A stretch of DNA of 64,000 bases from positions 1-64,000 of the forward strand of contig NZ_LAVS01000089.1 of assembly GCF_000986865.1 (NCBI RefSeq), given 5' to 3'. Origin of the DNA: Rheinheimera mesophila (GTDB lineage: Bacteria > Pseudomonadota > Gammaproteobacteria > Enterobacterales > Alteromonadaceae). Each line of letters starts with the position of its first letter. Position 1 is the first letter of the stretch. Of the stretch, positions 29,183 through 38,672 are shown in pieces. The position numbers and the translations under genes are program-made. The notes under the pieces are model-generated. The model saw nothing but the letters and a program-made list of their open reading frames with translations, was not told the DNA's origin and did not search any database.

Positions 29183-30217
29183 TTACTCCTGAAAACTGAA
29201 CGCTGTACCTGAAGCAAGCGCCTCTGTTAAAGCCTGGCTTGGTTTTTCAATAAAATCATCACCTTGCTGATCGATAAATAACACAGACAACTTCAGCTTA
29301 TCCGCTACTTTCAGGCCCTGTTCACTGCCCATACACAAGAAAGCGGTAGACCAGGCATCTCCCCAGGTTGGATCAGGAATGAGAATAGTGGTTGACACTG
29401 TGTTGTGGGTAACCGGACTACCGGTACGGGCATCCAGCACATGGCTGTAACGCACACCGTCCTGATCGTAAAAATGCCGGTAGGTACCTGAAGTCATAAT
29501 AGACAGCGGTTCGTTTTGTTGCACACTGATGATTTTTTGCAGTTTCTGAGAATCAGGCAGAGGTTTTTCTATCGCAACACGCCAGGCTTTGGCTTCTGGT
29601 TTTTTGCCTTTACTGACCAGCTCGCCTCCGACTTCAACCAGATAATTTTCAATGCCAGCTTTATCAAGGATCTTCGCCAGTTGACCCACTGTATAGCCCT
29701 GAGCAATAGAAGATACATCAATCCGTAATGCAGGATTGAGCTTGGTCAAACTGTTCTCTTTGCTGCTGATTTTATCCAAACCAATAGTTTGTTTTAAGGT
29801 CTGAATTTGCTCGATGCTGGGTTTGGTGAGCTTATCTCCCCGAAAACCCCAGAGTTCAAAATAAGGCTTTACCGTTAAGTCGTAACAGCCTTCACTGTGT
29901 GCAGAGACTTGTCTGGCAATGTCGACCAGTTGCACCAGCTCTTCACCGACTTCGACCGGCTCCTGAGTTTGCTGAGCATTAAAAGTTTCAATCACAGAAT
30001 CCGGTCTGTAATTCGACATCAACAGATCAATACGGTCCAGTTCATCTTTTAACTGAGTTTCCAAACTGTTTTTATCCAGCTCTTGTTCACTCCAGAAGCT
30101 GACCGTAAAAGTGGAGCCCTGAGCCGGGCCTGAAATACGCTGGATAGGATCGGGTTGAGTACAGGCGGTTAAACCAACAAAAAGGCAGACGAAAACACTC
30201 AGTTTTTTTAACGACAT
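29183..30217 (-). CDS. apbE: FAD:protein FMN transferase (ApbE), lipoprotein
   Basis: 344 residues. A lipoprotein signal peptide ends in the lipobox L-T-A-C at about residue 19. ApbE motifs: M-S-N-Y-R-P-D-S, D-V-S-S-I-A-Q-G-Y-T-V, E-V-G-G-E-L-V-S-K-G and S-H-V-L-D-A-R-T-G. The enzyme uses FAD to attach FMN covalently to Thr or Ser of exported flavoproteins such as NqrB/NqrC and RnfG. No Nqr or Rnf gene is in the window. First gene of the four-gene operon, with about 200 bases to the divergent S9 peptidase gene. Confidence 0.94.
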   Translation of the reverse strand: MSLKKLSVFVCLFVGLTACTQPDPIQRISGPAQGSTFTVSFWSEQELDKNSLETQLKDELDRIDLLMSNYRPDSVIETFNAQQTQEPVEVGEELVQLVDIARQVSAHSEGCYDLTVKPYFELWGFRGDKLTKPSIEQIQTLKQTIGLDKISSKENSLTKLNPALRIDVSSIAQGYTVGQLAKILDKAGIENYLVEVGGELVSKGKKPEAKAWRVAIEKPLPDSQKLQKIISVQQNEPLSIMTSGTYRHFYDQDGVRYSHVLDARTGSPVTHNTVSTTILIPDPTWGDAWSTAFLCMGSEQGLKVADKLKLSVLFIDQQGDDFIEKPSQALTEALASGTAFSFQE

Positions 30218-30420
30218 AAGGCACTACAAACAAAAGAACAGGTGACGCCAGTGTAAACAAAACAGAGGCTAAAAGCCAGCCACTAAGGCCGTGGATTCTG
30301 GCTTACAGCGGGATGACGGCCCAAACTGACCGCTTAAATTCAGGCTTTGGTCGCTGACAAATTGTGCAGCAGAGCAATGCAGGTTAGCTTAGTAACCCGT
30401 TCATCAGAAGAGGTTTCACC

Positions 30421-32484
30421 ATGAAAAAACCCCAGGTTTTCCGGCCTTTTGTTTATGGCTGTGTCGCAAGCGCCACCTTGTTATGTGCTGTACCTGTTTT
30501 CGCATCAACAGCCGCTAGTCAGTATTTTGAATCCGAAGATATTTTTGCACTGGAATATGCCAACGATCCCCAAGTGTCACCGGATGGTAAACAGATCGTC
30601 TACGTGCGCAACAGCAACGACATTATGACGGACGGCACGCACAGTAGTTTATGGTTGCTGGACGTTAAAACAGGCCAGCACAGCCCTCTGTTTGCAGACC
30701 AGTTCAACTACGGCTCTCCACGCTGGTCTGAAGACGGTCAACGCATTGCTTTTATCTCTGATCGTTCAGGCTCACGTCAAATTCATGTGCATTACATCAA
30801 AGAAAACAAAACCGCTTTAGTCAGTCAGCTCGGCAAAAGCCCAGGCAACTTAACCTGGTCGCCAGATGGTGCTCACCTTGCATTTACCATGAATGTGCCG
30901 GCTCAGGCCACACCATTAGCCAAGGCTGTTCAACTGCCCAAAAAACCTGAAGGCGCTAAATGGTCTGAACCAGCAGTTCTGATTGAACGGGCTCAGTATC
31001 AGGCTGACGGTCAGGGCTTCTTGAAGTCCGAGTTTCGTCATGTATTCGTTCTGCCTGCAACAGGCGGAAAAGAACGTAAGCTGACGGACGGTGATTTTAA
31101 CTACGGTTCAGACTTAAGCTGGACACCTGATAGTCAATCCTTGATTTTCTCAGCAAATCTGAGCAAAGACTGGGAATATCAACCACGTGACAGCGACTTA
31201 TACCAGTTCACTTTAGCTAACAGTCAGTTAAAACAACTGACCCGCATGGCAGGTCAGGAGACCTCTGCTGTGTTTTCCCCGGATGGCAAATACCTGGCTT
31301 TTGTCTGGGGCAATAATGAAAAAGTGCCTTACACCAATGGCAAACTCAAACTGATGGACTGGCGCTCAGGCGAAATTAAAGATCTGACTAAAGAGCTGGA
31401 TAGAGACGTGGAAAACCCACAGTGGCTGGATAACAGCAGTCTGGTGATTCAATTTGATGATAAAGGTAAGCGCACTCTTGCGTCTGTCTCTTTATCCGGC
31501 AAGCTGGAGCAATTGACGGATCAATTGTCTGGTGTGGGTTTACCTCAGCCTTATTTAAGCGGCGAATACAGTGTAGCCAATGAAGTCATTGCTTTTACTC
31601 AAGGCAATGCCCAGCGTCCGGCTGATGTCGCCGTGATAACTAACGGCAGAACCCGCACTTTAACGACGTTAAACGAAGATGTGCTTGGCCATAAAAAATT
31701 GGGGCAAGTGCATGAAATTAATTACAAATCATCCTTTGATGGTGAGCCGATTCAAGGCTGGTATATCACACCACCAGATTTTGACCCGACCAAAAAATAC
31801 CCCATGATGCTGGAAATTCATGGTGGCCCACATTTAGCTTATGGCCCACATTTCAGCGCTGAAATGCAACGCTTTGCGACAGAAGGTTATGTGGTGTTTT
31901 ATGACAACCACAGAGGCAGTTCATCTTACGGCGAGCGTTTTGCCATGTTATTACACGGAAAATACAGCTCACCTGAGGATTACGCCGACCACGACTCAGG
32001 CGTGAACGCCATGATAGATTTAGGTTTTATTGATAAAGACAACCTCTTTATCGCAGGTGGTTCTGCCGGTGGCATAGCTACGGCTTATGCCGTAGGTTTA
32101 ACTCAGCGTTACAAAGCCGCTGCCGTGGTGAAACCTATTATCAACTGGTTGAGCAAAGTGCTAACAGGCGACAGTTATTTGTATCAAACCTTCCATCAGT
32201 TCCCCGGAGTACCCTGGGAGAATGTGGAACATTATTGGAAACGCTCGCCTTTATCCTTAGTAGGCAATGTCACTACCCCAACCATGCTGATGACAGGTGA
32301 AGAAGACAGACGCACGCCTATCAGTGAATCCGAACAGTTTTATCAGGCACTGAAATTACGCAAAGTAGATACGGCGTTAGTCAGGATCCCAGGCGCACCT
32401 CATGGCATTGCCAATAAACCGAGCCGGATGATCACTAAAGTTGAATACATTCTGGCCTGGTTTAATCAATACAAAACCAATTAG
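30421..32484 (+). CDS. S9-family prolyl oligopeptidase, secreted
   Basis: 687 residues. A signal peptide (to about A-V-P-V-F-A-S) is followed by a beta-propeller region with repeated S-P-D-G and W-S-x-D-G blades, then an alpha/beta hydrolase domain. G-G-S-A-G-G carries the nucleophile, G-E-E-D-R-R-T the Asp, and G-A-P-H-G-I the His. The family includes dipeptidyl aminopeptidases and acylaminoacyl-peptidases; specificity is unresolved. Probably periplasmic. It stands alone with its own terminator, a plausible part of peptide scavenging alongside pip. Confidence 0.9.
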   Translation: MKKPQVFRPFVYGCVASATLLCAVPVFASTAASQYFESEDIFALEYANDPQVSPDGKQIVYVRNSNDIMTDGTHSSLWLLDVKTGQHSPLFADQFNYGSPRWSEDGQRIAFISDRSGSRQIHVHYIKENKTALVSQLGKSPGNLTWSPDGAHLAFTMNVPAQATPLAKAVQLPKKPEGAKWSEPAVLIERAQYQADGQGFLKSEFRHVFVLPATGGKERKLTDGDFNYGSDLSWTPDSQSLIFSANLSKDWEYQPRDSDLYQFTLANSQLKQLTRMAGQETSAVFSPDGKYLAFVWGNNEKVPYTNGKLKLMDWRSGEIKDLTKELDRDVENPQWLDNSSLVIQFDDKGKRTLASVSLSGKLEQLTDQLSGVGLPQPYLSGEYSVANEVIAFTQGNAQRPADVAVITNGRTRTLTTLNEDVLGHKKLGQVHEINYKSSFDGEPIQGWYITPPDFDPTKKYPMMLEIHGGPHLAYGPHFSAEMQRFATEGYVVFYDNHRGSSSYGERFAMLLHGKYSSPEDYADHDSGVNAMIDLGFIDKDNLFIAGGSAGGIATAYAVGLTQRYKAAAVVKPIINWLSKVLTGDSYLYQTFHQFPGVPWENVEHYWKRSPLSLVGNVTTPTMLMTGEEDRRTPISESEQFYQALKLRKVDTALVRIPGAPHGIANKPSRMITKVEYILAWFNQYKTN

Positions 32485-32490
32485 AACTCA

Positions 32491-32516
32491 CAAAGCCCGG
32501 TTTTCCGGGCTTTTTT
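32491..32516 (+). terminator. Rho-independent terminator after the S9 peptidase gene
   Basis: AAGCCCGG and CCGGGCTT pair around TTTT with a T run of six directly after. Confidence 0.88.
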
Positions 32517-32600
32517 CTGCCATGACCAAACGACGGGCTGTTGTATCTCACTCTAGTTTTGTTAATCTTACCCCAGACTCTATCCGACAGGACATCACAG

Positions 32601-33344
32601 ATGGCGCAGTGGCTTAGCGGGACAGTGATCACAACTACGCACTGGACTGAGACTTTATTCAGCTTGAGAGTAAAAACAGAGCCTTTTGATTTTATCGCCG
32701 GTCAGTTTGTCCGGCTGGCTTTGGATACAGCAGATGGTAAAGTGCAGCGCGCTTATTCTCTACTGAATAGCCCGGGCGATACAGAGCAAGAGTTTTTAAT
32801 CAGCACAGTCGAGGATGGCCTGCTAACTCCTTTGCTACAGCGGTTGAAACCGGGCGATAGCGTCGACATCAGTCAGCCCGCCAGCGGATTTTTTATTCTG
32901 GATGAAGTGCCTGACGGTAAAAATCTTTGGCTGATGGCAACAGGCACTGGTATTGGCCCTTATTTGTCCATGCTCGGAACTGACATCCCCTGGCAGAGAT
33001 TTTCAGCCATTGTGCTGCTGCATAGTGTGCGTTATGCCGCCGAACTGGTGTACCAACCGCTGATCAGCCAATGGCGTCAGCGTTATGGCGCACAACTGCA
33101 TTATCAGCCCATAGTCACCCGGGAAGCTAAAGCAGATGCTTTACAGCAGCGGATCCCGGAATTAATTCAAACTGGCGCCCTGCAACAGGCGTGTGGCCAA
33201 AGCCTGGATCAAGAGTCGCAAGTGCTGTTGTGCGGTAATCCACAGATGATCAACGAAACCAGAGCTGTATTAGAGCGCCTTGGCCTGAGAAAGAACTTAC
33301 GTCGTGATCCAGGCCAAATTACGGTGGAGCAATACTGGAAATAG
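32601..33344 (+). CDS. fpr: Ferredoxin/flavodoxin-NADP+ reductase
   Basis: The ATG at 32601 (MAQWLSGTVITTTHW) matches the Fpr beginning and gives 247 residues (E. coli 248); an earlier in-frame start extends into the terminator region and is rejected. R-A-Y-S-L-L-N-S binds FAD; G-T-G-I-G-P-Y-L-S and C-G-N-P-Q-M-I belong to the NADPH domain. It exchanges electrons between NADPH and ferredoxin or flavodoxin, supporting Fe-S and radical-SAM enzymes and oxidative defence. No SoxS-type box was recognised. Confidence 0.93.
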   Translation: MAQWLSGTVITTTHWTETLFSLRVKTEPFDFIAGQFVRLALDTADGKVQRAYSLLNSPGDTEQEFLISTVEDGLLTPLLQRLKPGDSVDISQPASGFFILDEVPDGKNLWLMATGTGIGPYLSMLGTDIPWQRFSAIVLLHSVRYAAELVYQPLISQWRQRYGAQLHYQPIVTREAKADALQQRIPELIQTGALQQACGQSLDQESQVLLCGNPQMINETRAVLERLGLRKNLRRDPGQITVEQYWK

Positions 33345-33353
33345 CCTTCAATC

Positions 33354-34079
33354 TTAACACTGTGTCACAGGCAACGTCAGTGAACCTTTCACTTGCTGTT
33401 GCTGATGAATTTCCACCAGACACAACTGGCTGGCGACAGTTTCAGCGCTCATGTTCAGCGAAGGCACGGTTTTCCCTTTAATCTTCAATTCTACTTCTTT
33501 GTCTTTTGCCAGCTCATTCAAACTATGCACCACGCAGATGTTGTTAGCCAATCTGTGGTTTAGCGCCAAATCCAAATCTCCTACCCCAGCAACCCGGCTT
33601 AAATCTCTGTCCAGCTCAATACGTAAATCAGGCTTATGATCAGCGGTAAAACCAACAAATTTCAGATTAAAAACCAGTACATCTTCAAAGGCTAAATTGT
33701 CTTGCTCAGACTGAGGAAATTCCATCGTCAACTGTTGCACAGCCCCCAACGCAGCAGGTTGCACTAAGGCCTCGCTTGCAGGCCATACCGCCTTTTCTAA
33801 CTTTTCAGACCAGGTGGGACCATAGACCCAGCGGTACAAGGCGCTGTGAGGCTCACGACTGGCTTGTTGATACCAGGTATTTTGCAACGCAGTCATTTTT
33901 TCGTCTTTCAGGTAATAACGCAGGGCGGTATCCTGCGGGCAGGAAGCCGCTGAGCTCACTGGCTTTTTGCCAAGCGCTATTACCTGGGTGTTATTTGGAT
34001 CCTGCTTGGTCTGCCACCATTCAGTGGCCCAGACAGGACTGGCACTTAGCGCCAACATCAATACTGCCGAAAATTTCAT
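33354..34079 (-). CDS. Periplasmic protein of unknown function
   Basis: The ATG at 34079 gives a clean signal peptide (MKFSAVLMLALSASPVWA) with TGGAGAG upstream; a longer in-frame start would bury it. 241 residues. Mature part contains several Trp near the start, a paired Cys in the C-terminal half (N-N-I-C-V and S-Q-L-C-L) and a final Cys, so disulfides are likely. No family recognised. It is convergent with fpr, 9 bases apart, and separated by about 260 bases of featureless DNA from the next gene. Confidence 0.7.
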   Translation of the reverse strand: MKFSAVLMLALSASPVWATEWWQTKQDPNNTQVIALGKKPVSSAASCPQDTALRYYLKDEKMTALQNTWYQQASREPHSALYRWVYGPTWSEKLEKAVWPASEALVQPAALGAVQQLTMEFPQSEQDNLAFEDVLVFNLKFVGFTADHKPDLRIELDRDLSRVAGVGDLDLALNHRLANNICVVHSLNELAKDKEVELKIKGKTVPSLNMSAETVASQLCLVEIHQQQQVKGSLTLPVTQC

Positions 34080-34340
34080 CACTACTCTCCAGTTGCCGCG
34101 CCATTGTAGGAGAACAACATTGTTTTGCAACTATTGATCATGGCCTGCTGCGCCTGACTGGCTGCTGAACCCATGCAAAACAGCACGCCCCCCGATATCG
34201 CAGAGCATTCAGATGAACAAATCAGTAATAGGCTTTGCTGATATAAATGCCAAAAGGCAACTGTATCTGTAGTCGCATCGAATTATCGCATTATCAAGTG
34301 AAAATGCCTGCGACACCACTATTCGCAAATAGCACAGCTT

Positions 34341-36143
34341 TTAGTGGCTAAACTGCAAAGCCGCTAAACGGGCGTACAGTTCACTGCTTTGCAACAGTTC
34401 TGCGTGGGTGCCCTGAGCCACTATTCGGCCGGCTTCAAGCACCACAATACGATCGGCGGCTAAGACGGTGGCCAGCCGGTGCGCTATTACCAAAGTGGTA
34501 CGATTTTGCGCCGCATTATCCAGCGCCTGTTGTACCTGCCGTTCACTTTCAGCGTCCAATGCACTGGTGGCTTCATCCAGCAGTAACACCGACGGATTAC
34601 TTAAGATGGCGCGTGCAATCGAAATACGCTGGCGCTGCCCACCTGACAAACGCACACCGCGTTCGCCTAAATAAGTGTGATAGCCTTGAGGTAAAGCCTG
34701 AATAAAGGCGTGTGCTGCGGCCATTTTGGCTGCATCCTGCACTTCCTGCTCAGACGCATCAGGCCGGGCATAGCGGATATTATCCAGCACAGAGCCTGCG
34801 AATATCACCGTATCCTGCAGCACTATGCCAAACGGCTGGCGGGCATCGGTTAAACGTACATCTTTTAAGTCGGTGCCGTTGAATTTCACTTGCCCGCTTT
34901 GTGGATCGTAAAAACGTAGCAATAGCTGGAACAACGTAGTTTTACCTGCGCCTGAAGGCCCCACTAAAGCTATATGCTCACCGGGTTTAATCTGCAGTGA
35001 AAAGTCCTTTAGCGCCAGGGTGTCTGGCCGTGATGGGTAGCTGAAGTTCACCTTGTTAAACTCTATCCCTGTACCCGCCAAATTATGTTCGGGCAACAGC
35101 AAAGGCAGAGGATCGGCTCTTTCCACCACAGGAGACTGCACATCTAACAGTTGCATCAGACGCTCGGCTGCACCGGCAGCCCGTTGTAAATCGCCCCAGA
35201 CTTCGGCAATGGCGCCAATAGCCCCCGCTGTTAACACAGCATACAAAATAAACTGTGATAACTCGCCGCCTGTCATTTCATTGGCCAACACCGCCTGAGC
35301 TCCGAGCCAAAGCACAAAAGAAATAGCACCAAATACCAGCACTATAGCCACCAAGGTCAGCATAGAGCGGGCACGAATACGGGATAACGCCGTGCTAAAG
35401 GCCGTTTCAACAGATCCAGTAAAACGCGCTGTCTCCCGCTGTTCCTGCCGATACGACTGCACTGTGGGAATAGCGTTTAGCACTTCACCGGCCACAGCGC
35501 TGGCATCGGCAATCCGATCCTGACTGTCACGCGATAACTTACGCACTTTGCGGCCAAACAGAAAAATTGGCAGAATCACCAACACTAAAGTCAGCAAAAT
35601 ATAAGCGGCTAATTTGGCACTGGTAACAAAAAGCATCACCAAACCGCCCAGTAACAAGAAGCTGTTGCGTAACCCCATCGACAAGCTGGTGCCCACCACA
35701 GCCTGAATTAAGGTGGTATCTGTGGTTAACCGCGACAACACTTCCCCGGTTTTAGTCAGCTCAAAAAACTGCGGGCTCATCTTCACCACATGGGCGTACA
35801 CAGCGCTGCGTAAGTCTGCAGTCACCCGCTCGCCCAGCCAGGACACATAATAAAACCGCAGCGCAGTGGCCACAGCCAGCACCACAGACAGCCCAAACAA
35901 AGCCACAAAGTAGCGGTCGATGTGGCCAGCCTGCTCGCTGGAAAAACCCGCATCAATCAGATAACGAAAAGCCACGGGCAATGTCAGAGTAGCCACAGCC
36001 GCTACGGTTAAAGCAATAAAGGTCAGCAACCAACGGCTGGCATAAGGCGTTAAAAAAGGCAGTAAGCGAAAAATCGGGCCTATTTTTCTGGACGCAGCCT
36101 GAACTTGAGGTTGTGCTTCGATGGTCACGCTGGTGCTGCTCAT
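34341..36143 (-). CDS. ABC exporter, fused membrane and ATPase domains
   Basis: 600 residues. Six membrane helices (about 35-320) precede an ATPase with Walker A G-P-S-G-A-G-K-T-T, signature L-S-G-G-Q-R-Q-R and Walker B L-L-L-D-E-A-T-S-A-L-D. It functions as a homodimer of the MsbA/LmrA half-transporter type; the substrate (lipid, drug or peptide) cannot be told. It lies 3 bases downstream of the MAPEG gene, so the two are co-transcribed. Confidence 0.92.
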   Translation of the reverse strand: MSSTSVTIEAQPQVQAASRKIGPIFRLLPFLTPYASRWLLTFIALTVAAVATLTLPVAFRYLIDAGFSSEQAGHIDRYFVALFGLSVVLAVATALRFYYVSWLGERVTADLRSAVYAHVVKMSPQFFELTKTGEVLSRLTTDTTLIQAVVGTSLSMGLRNSFLLLGGLVMLFVTSAKLAAYILLTLVLVILPIFLFGRKVRKLSRDSQDRIADASAVAGEVLNAIPTVQSYRQEQRETARFTGSVETAFSTALSRIRARSMLTLVAIVLVFGAISFVLWLGAQAVLANEMTGGELSQFILYAVLTAGAIGAIAEVWGDLQRAAGAAERLMQLLDVQSPVVERADPLPLLLPEHNLAGTGIEFNKVNFSYPSRPDTLALKDFSLQIKPGEHIALVGPSGAGKTTLFQLLLRFYDPQSGQVKFNGTDLKDVRLTDARQPFGIVLQDTVIFAGSVLDNIRYARPDASEQEVQDAAKMAAAHAFIQALPQGYHTYLGERGVRLSGGQRQRISIARAILSNPSVLLLDEATSALDAESERQVQQALDNAAQNRTTLVIAHRLATVLAADRIVVLEAGRIVAQGTHAELLQSSELYARLAALQFSH

Positions 36144-36146
36144 GAC

Positions 36147-36545
36147 CTACAATCCCGCCGCTATGCGCAGCACTATAGCCACGGCGGTACCAAAGATCAG
36201 CGTCAGTGAGGCAACAAAACTAATAACAAAACCAGGACCGCGGCTTTTCGGATCCCTGACGTAACTGACAGAATACAACACCCGGCCAGCCAACCAGACT
36301 AAACCGACAATACCGGCCCATAGCGGGCTGACATAATCACTGAATAACCACAGCGCGGGCAAAAACAACACCAGTTGCTCCAGTGTATTCATTTGGATCC
36401 GGTACACCACCTCAAACTCAACAGGCCCGGTCGTAGCAGGCGCTGCCACAGCGTATTTCTTACGCGCCATACCTACGGCCAGAAAGCTGTACACAAACAA
36501 TAAAAGTGCCAGCAAGGTAACAACAGCAGGAAGATGTAAAGCCAT
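36147..36545 (-). CDS. MAPEG-family membrane protein
   Basis: 132 residues with four hydrophobic helices. E-F-E-V-V-Y-R-I-Q-M-N-T-L-E-Q matches the MAPEG core (E-x-x-x-R-x-x-x-N-x-x-E), with L-A-G-R-V-L-Y following. Bacterial members are glutathione-binding or of unknown role. First gene of a two-gene unit with the ABC exporter, which suggests a joint role in handling lipophilic compounds; that link is inference. Confidence 0.88.
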   Translation of the reverse strand: MALHLPAVVTLLALLLFVYSFLAVGMARKKYAVAAPATTGPVEFEVVYRIQMNTLEQLVLFLPALWLFSDYVSPLWAGIVGLVWLAGRVLYSVSYVRDPKSRGPGFVISFVASLTLIFGTAVAIVLRIAAGL

Positions 36546-36641
36546 GATAAACCTTCAGTGTGCAAAGGCGGATTGCCCTTAAAGGTTATGGGGCTGTTGC
36601 GTAGCGAAATCAACGGCCCCACATCAGACTCTGCCTCAAAT

Positions 36642-37589
36642 TCAGTTCAGATGCTTGAGTCTGAGCAGATCCCTGACGACTTCATAGCCCGGAAAACAGG
36701 CGGTAATCAGCAAGCCATACCTCAAGCCCTGCTCCAGTTGCAACACAGTAAACAAGCTCTTCAGCTCGGTAGGACCGGCCTGTAACAGTGGGCCACTCAG
36801 AGCCAGTGTCACTAAAAACACGGCAAAAGCCGCATTGACGGCAATGCTGCCAAGCAGCAAGCTGCGATTCCAGATCCGTCGCTGCAACTGCCATAGACTC
36901 AGTAGCACGGACAAAACTATCACAGGGCTAAACCATTGCAGCATGAGCAAAGCAGCGTCCGTAAAAGTGACACTACGGGCAGCGAACTCTGCAGGGTTCA
37001 CCCACAGCGGATACCAGATGACGATAAGTAAAAAGATACAGGTCGCCAGATCGGTAAAAATGTCGCTCAAATCAATATGCTGCCAGCCCAAATCTGCTTT
37101 AGGTAACTGTTTTGGCGACCAGTCTTTGCCAGGGCAATGACCGAGCTTGTGCCCTGTGCCATTGATAGCAGCAAAACTTAATACGATGGCAGTAAAAGCA
37201 AAACAGGCATCTGCGATAAAACCAGCAGCCAGTTGCAATAAAAAGCGGATTACATGGCCGTCACTACTGCCCAGCCAATGCGTGGTAGCCCCTATCACCT
37301 GCACGACAAACAGCACTCCCAATACCATATACAAGGTATGTTTTAACAAAGGCATATCCTCGGCAGCCACTAAAGCTTTAGGCGGTACAAACTGGTAAGC
37401 CACAGTTCTGGGACGTCCCATTTGCTTTAAAGCGGCTGCTACATCATCCTCCGACAACTGACCTTGCTGCTCTCTCAAAGCATCGAGCTGATCCATAATA
37501 TTGGCCTGAAGTTCACGGCCTATTTCCTGTCGTTTTGATTCAGGCAATTCACGCTTCACCGCAGCCACATAACGTTCTACCAGTTCCAT
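36642..37589 (-). CDS. HAAS/DUF1700-like membrane protein
   Basis: 315 residues. The first 70 residues form a helical domain (R-Y-V-A-A-V-K-R-E-L-P, then I-G-R-E-L-Q-A-N-I) of the HAAS type that is usually found beside PadR regulators. About six membrane helices follow. The start overlaps the padR stop by one base, so the pair is translationally coupled. The typical interpretation is a PadR-controlled membrane or signalling partner; the signal is unknown. Confidence 0.8.
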   Translation of the reverse strand: MELVERYVAAVKRELPESKRQEIGRELQANIMDQLDALREQQGQLSEDDVAAALKQMGRPRTVAYQFVPPKALVAAEDMPLLKHTLYMVLGVLFVVQVIGATTHWLGSSDGHVIRFLLQLAAGFIADACFAFTAIVLSFAAINGTGHKLGHCPGKDWSPKQLPKADLGWQHIDLSDIFTDLATCIFLLIVIWYPLWVNPAEFAARSVTFTDAALLMLQWFSPVIVLSVLLSLWQLQRRIWNRSLLLGSIAVNAAFAVFLVTLALSGPLLQAGPTELKSLFTVLQLEQGLRYGLLITACFPGYEVVRDLLRLKHLN

Positions 37590-37969
37590 TATTCTGTCTC
37601 CCCGCTTTGATTGTGCTCCGGGCTTTGGCTTAGCTTTTTACTTTCAGTGAGCAAAGGAGCCAAAGCTGAATTCAGTTGCAGCCATTCGTCAGTCAGTTGC
37701 AGCAGCAGCTCTTTGCCTTGCTCTGACAACAAGTAATAACGCCGCTCGCGGCCTTCGGCCTGCTGCCATTCACTGTCCAACAAACCTTGTTCAGCTAAAC
37801 GCCGCACCAGTGGATACAAAGTGCCTTCGTCTATGTCGATGCCTCTGTCCTGCAGTTGCTTTCTAAGCGAGTAGCCATAATGTGGCTGCTTCAAGGAGGC
37901 CAGAACGGCCAGCACCAGCACACCACGGCGCAGTTCCAGTCGCATTTTGTCCAGCTGTGATGAGGTCAT
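37589..37969 (-). CDS. PadR-family transcriptional regulator
   Basis: 126 residues. Winged helix with L-K-Q-P-H-Y-G-Y-S-L and D-E-G-T-L-Y-P-L-V-R-R-L, the PadR signature, then a short helical dimerisation tail. It heads the two-gene unit with the membrane protein at 36642. The upstream region holds ACTGTGC twice (37994 and 38008) and CACAGTA at 38041, possible operator half-sites for autoregulation, not proven. Confidence 0.92.
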   Translation of the reverse strand: MTSSQLDKMRLELRRGVLVLAVLASLKQPHYGYSLRKQLQDRGIDIDEGTLYPLVRRLAEQGLLDSEWQQAEGRERRYYLLSEQGKELLLQLTDEWLQLNSALAPLLTESKKLSQSPEHNQSGETE

Positions 37970-38672
37970 AAAAAATCCTGTTCAATTGCTGATACTGTGC
38001 CACGCACACTGTGCGCCACACAGCAAATACTAGGCGCGACACAGTAAGATCGCAAGCTTATTTTTTAAACAAAACTTAAATGCATGAATGTAGGTTTCAA
38101 TGACAGTGTCATTATGTACACTGGCATGTAATTGTTATTTTTCAATTAGTTAGACGACAAAAAATCGAACTAAATCGTTGTTTCCCTGCGAAAATTCCTT
38201 TGAGAATCTGAGATCCTCACTCCTGATTTTTAGGAGGCTGAATTGAGCTAAACAGGGATATTTGTCAATTTTTCTGAGCGTCCAAAGCTCACTACTTTAA
38301 TCAAGTAGCTCTTTAAATGGATCTAATGAGAATCTTAAGGAGGAAGCTAAGGAAACCGAACCATAATTTTTAGTTACTTTGGGAGCTTCATTACAAACTT
38401 TCCCCTCGAATTACTGAGACGTCTGGAACCAGCCTATTGCTGACGATGGAAATAGCCATAATCGAATTGCTGTTTTTCAATGAAAGCCTACTTCGTTGAT
38501 TACAGTGCCCAAATATTTCGATAGATTCAGCTCAATGCATTACAAAATATTGAAAAATGCATGCATTATTCAACACACGTTTTAAGATATCTGTTTTGGA
38601 CTATAAAGGTGTGTGAGCATTATCAATGGTCCACTACACACCGTCGACAAGAGAATTCTTTAGGAAAATTAA
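37970..38672. other. Long intergenic boundary between core and accessory DNA
   Basis: About 700 bases. The part next to padR holds the repeated ACTGTGC and a 15-base palindrome (AATGAC, AGT, GTCATT at about 38098-38112). From about 38.15 kb it becomes AT-rich with no credible gene. I found no tRNA gene or integrase that would mark an attachment site. Confidence 0.5.

Noticed and set aside
37993-38047. PadR operator
   Set aside because: ACTGTGC repeats and CACAGTA are suggestive, but spacing and match to known PadR sites are not convincing enough for a separate feature.
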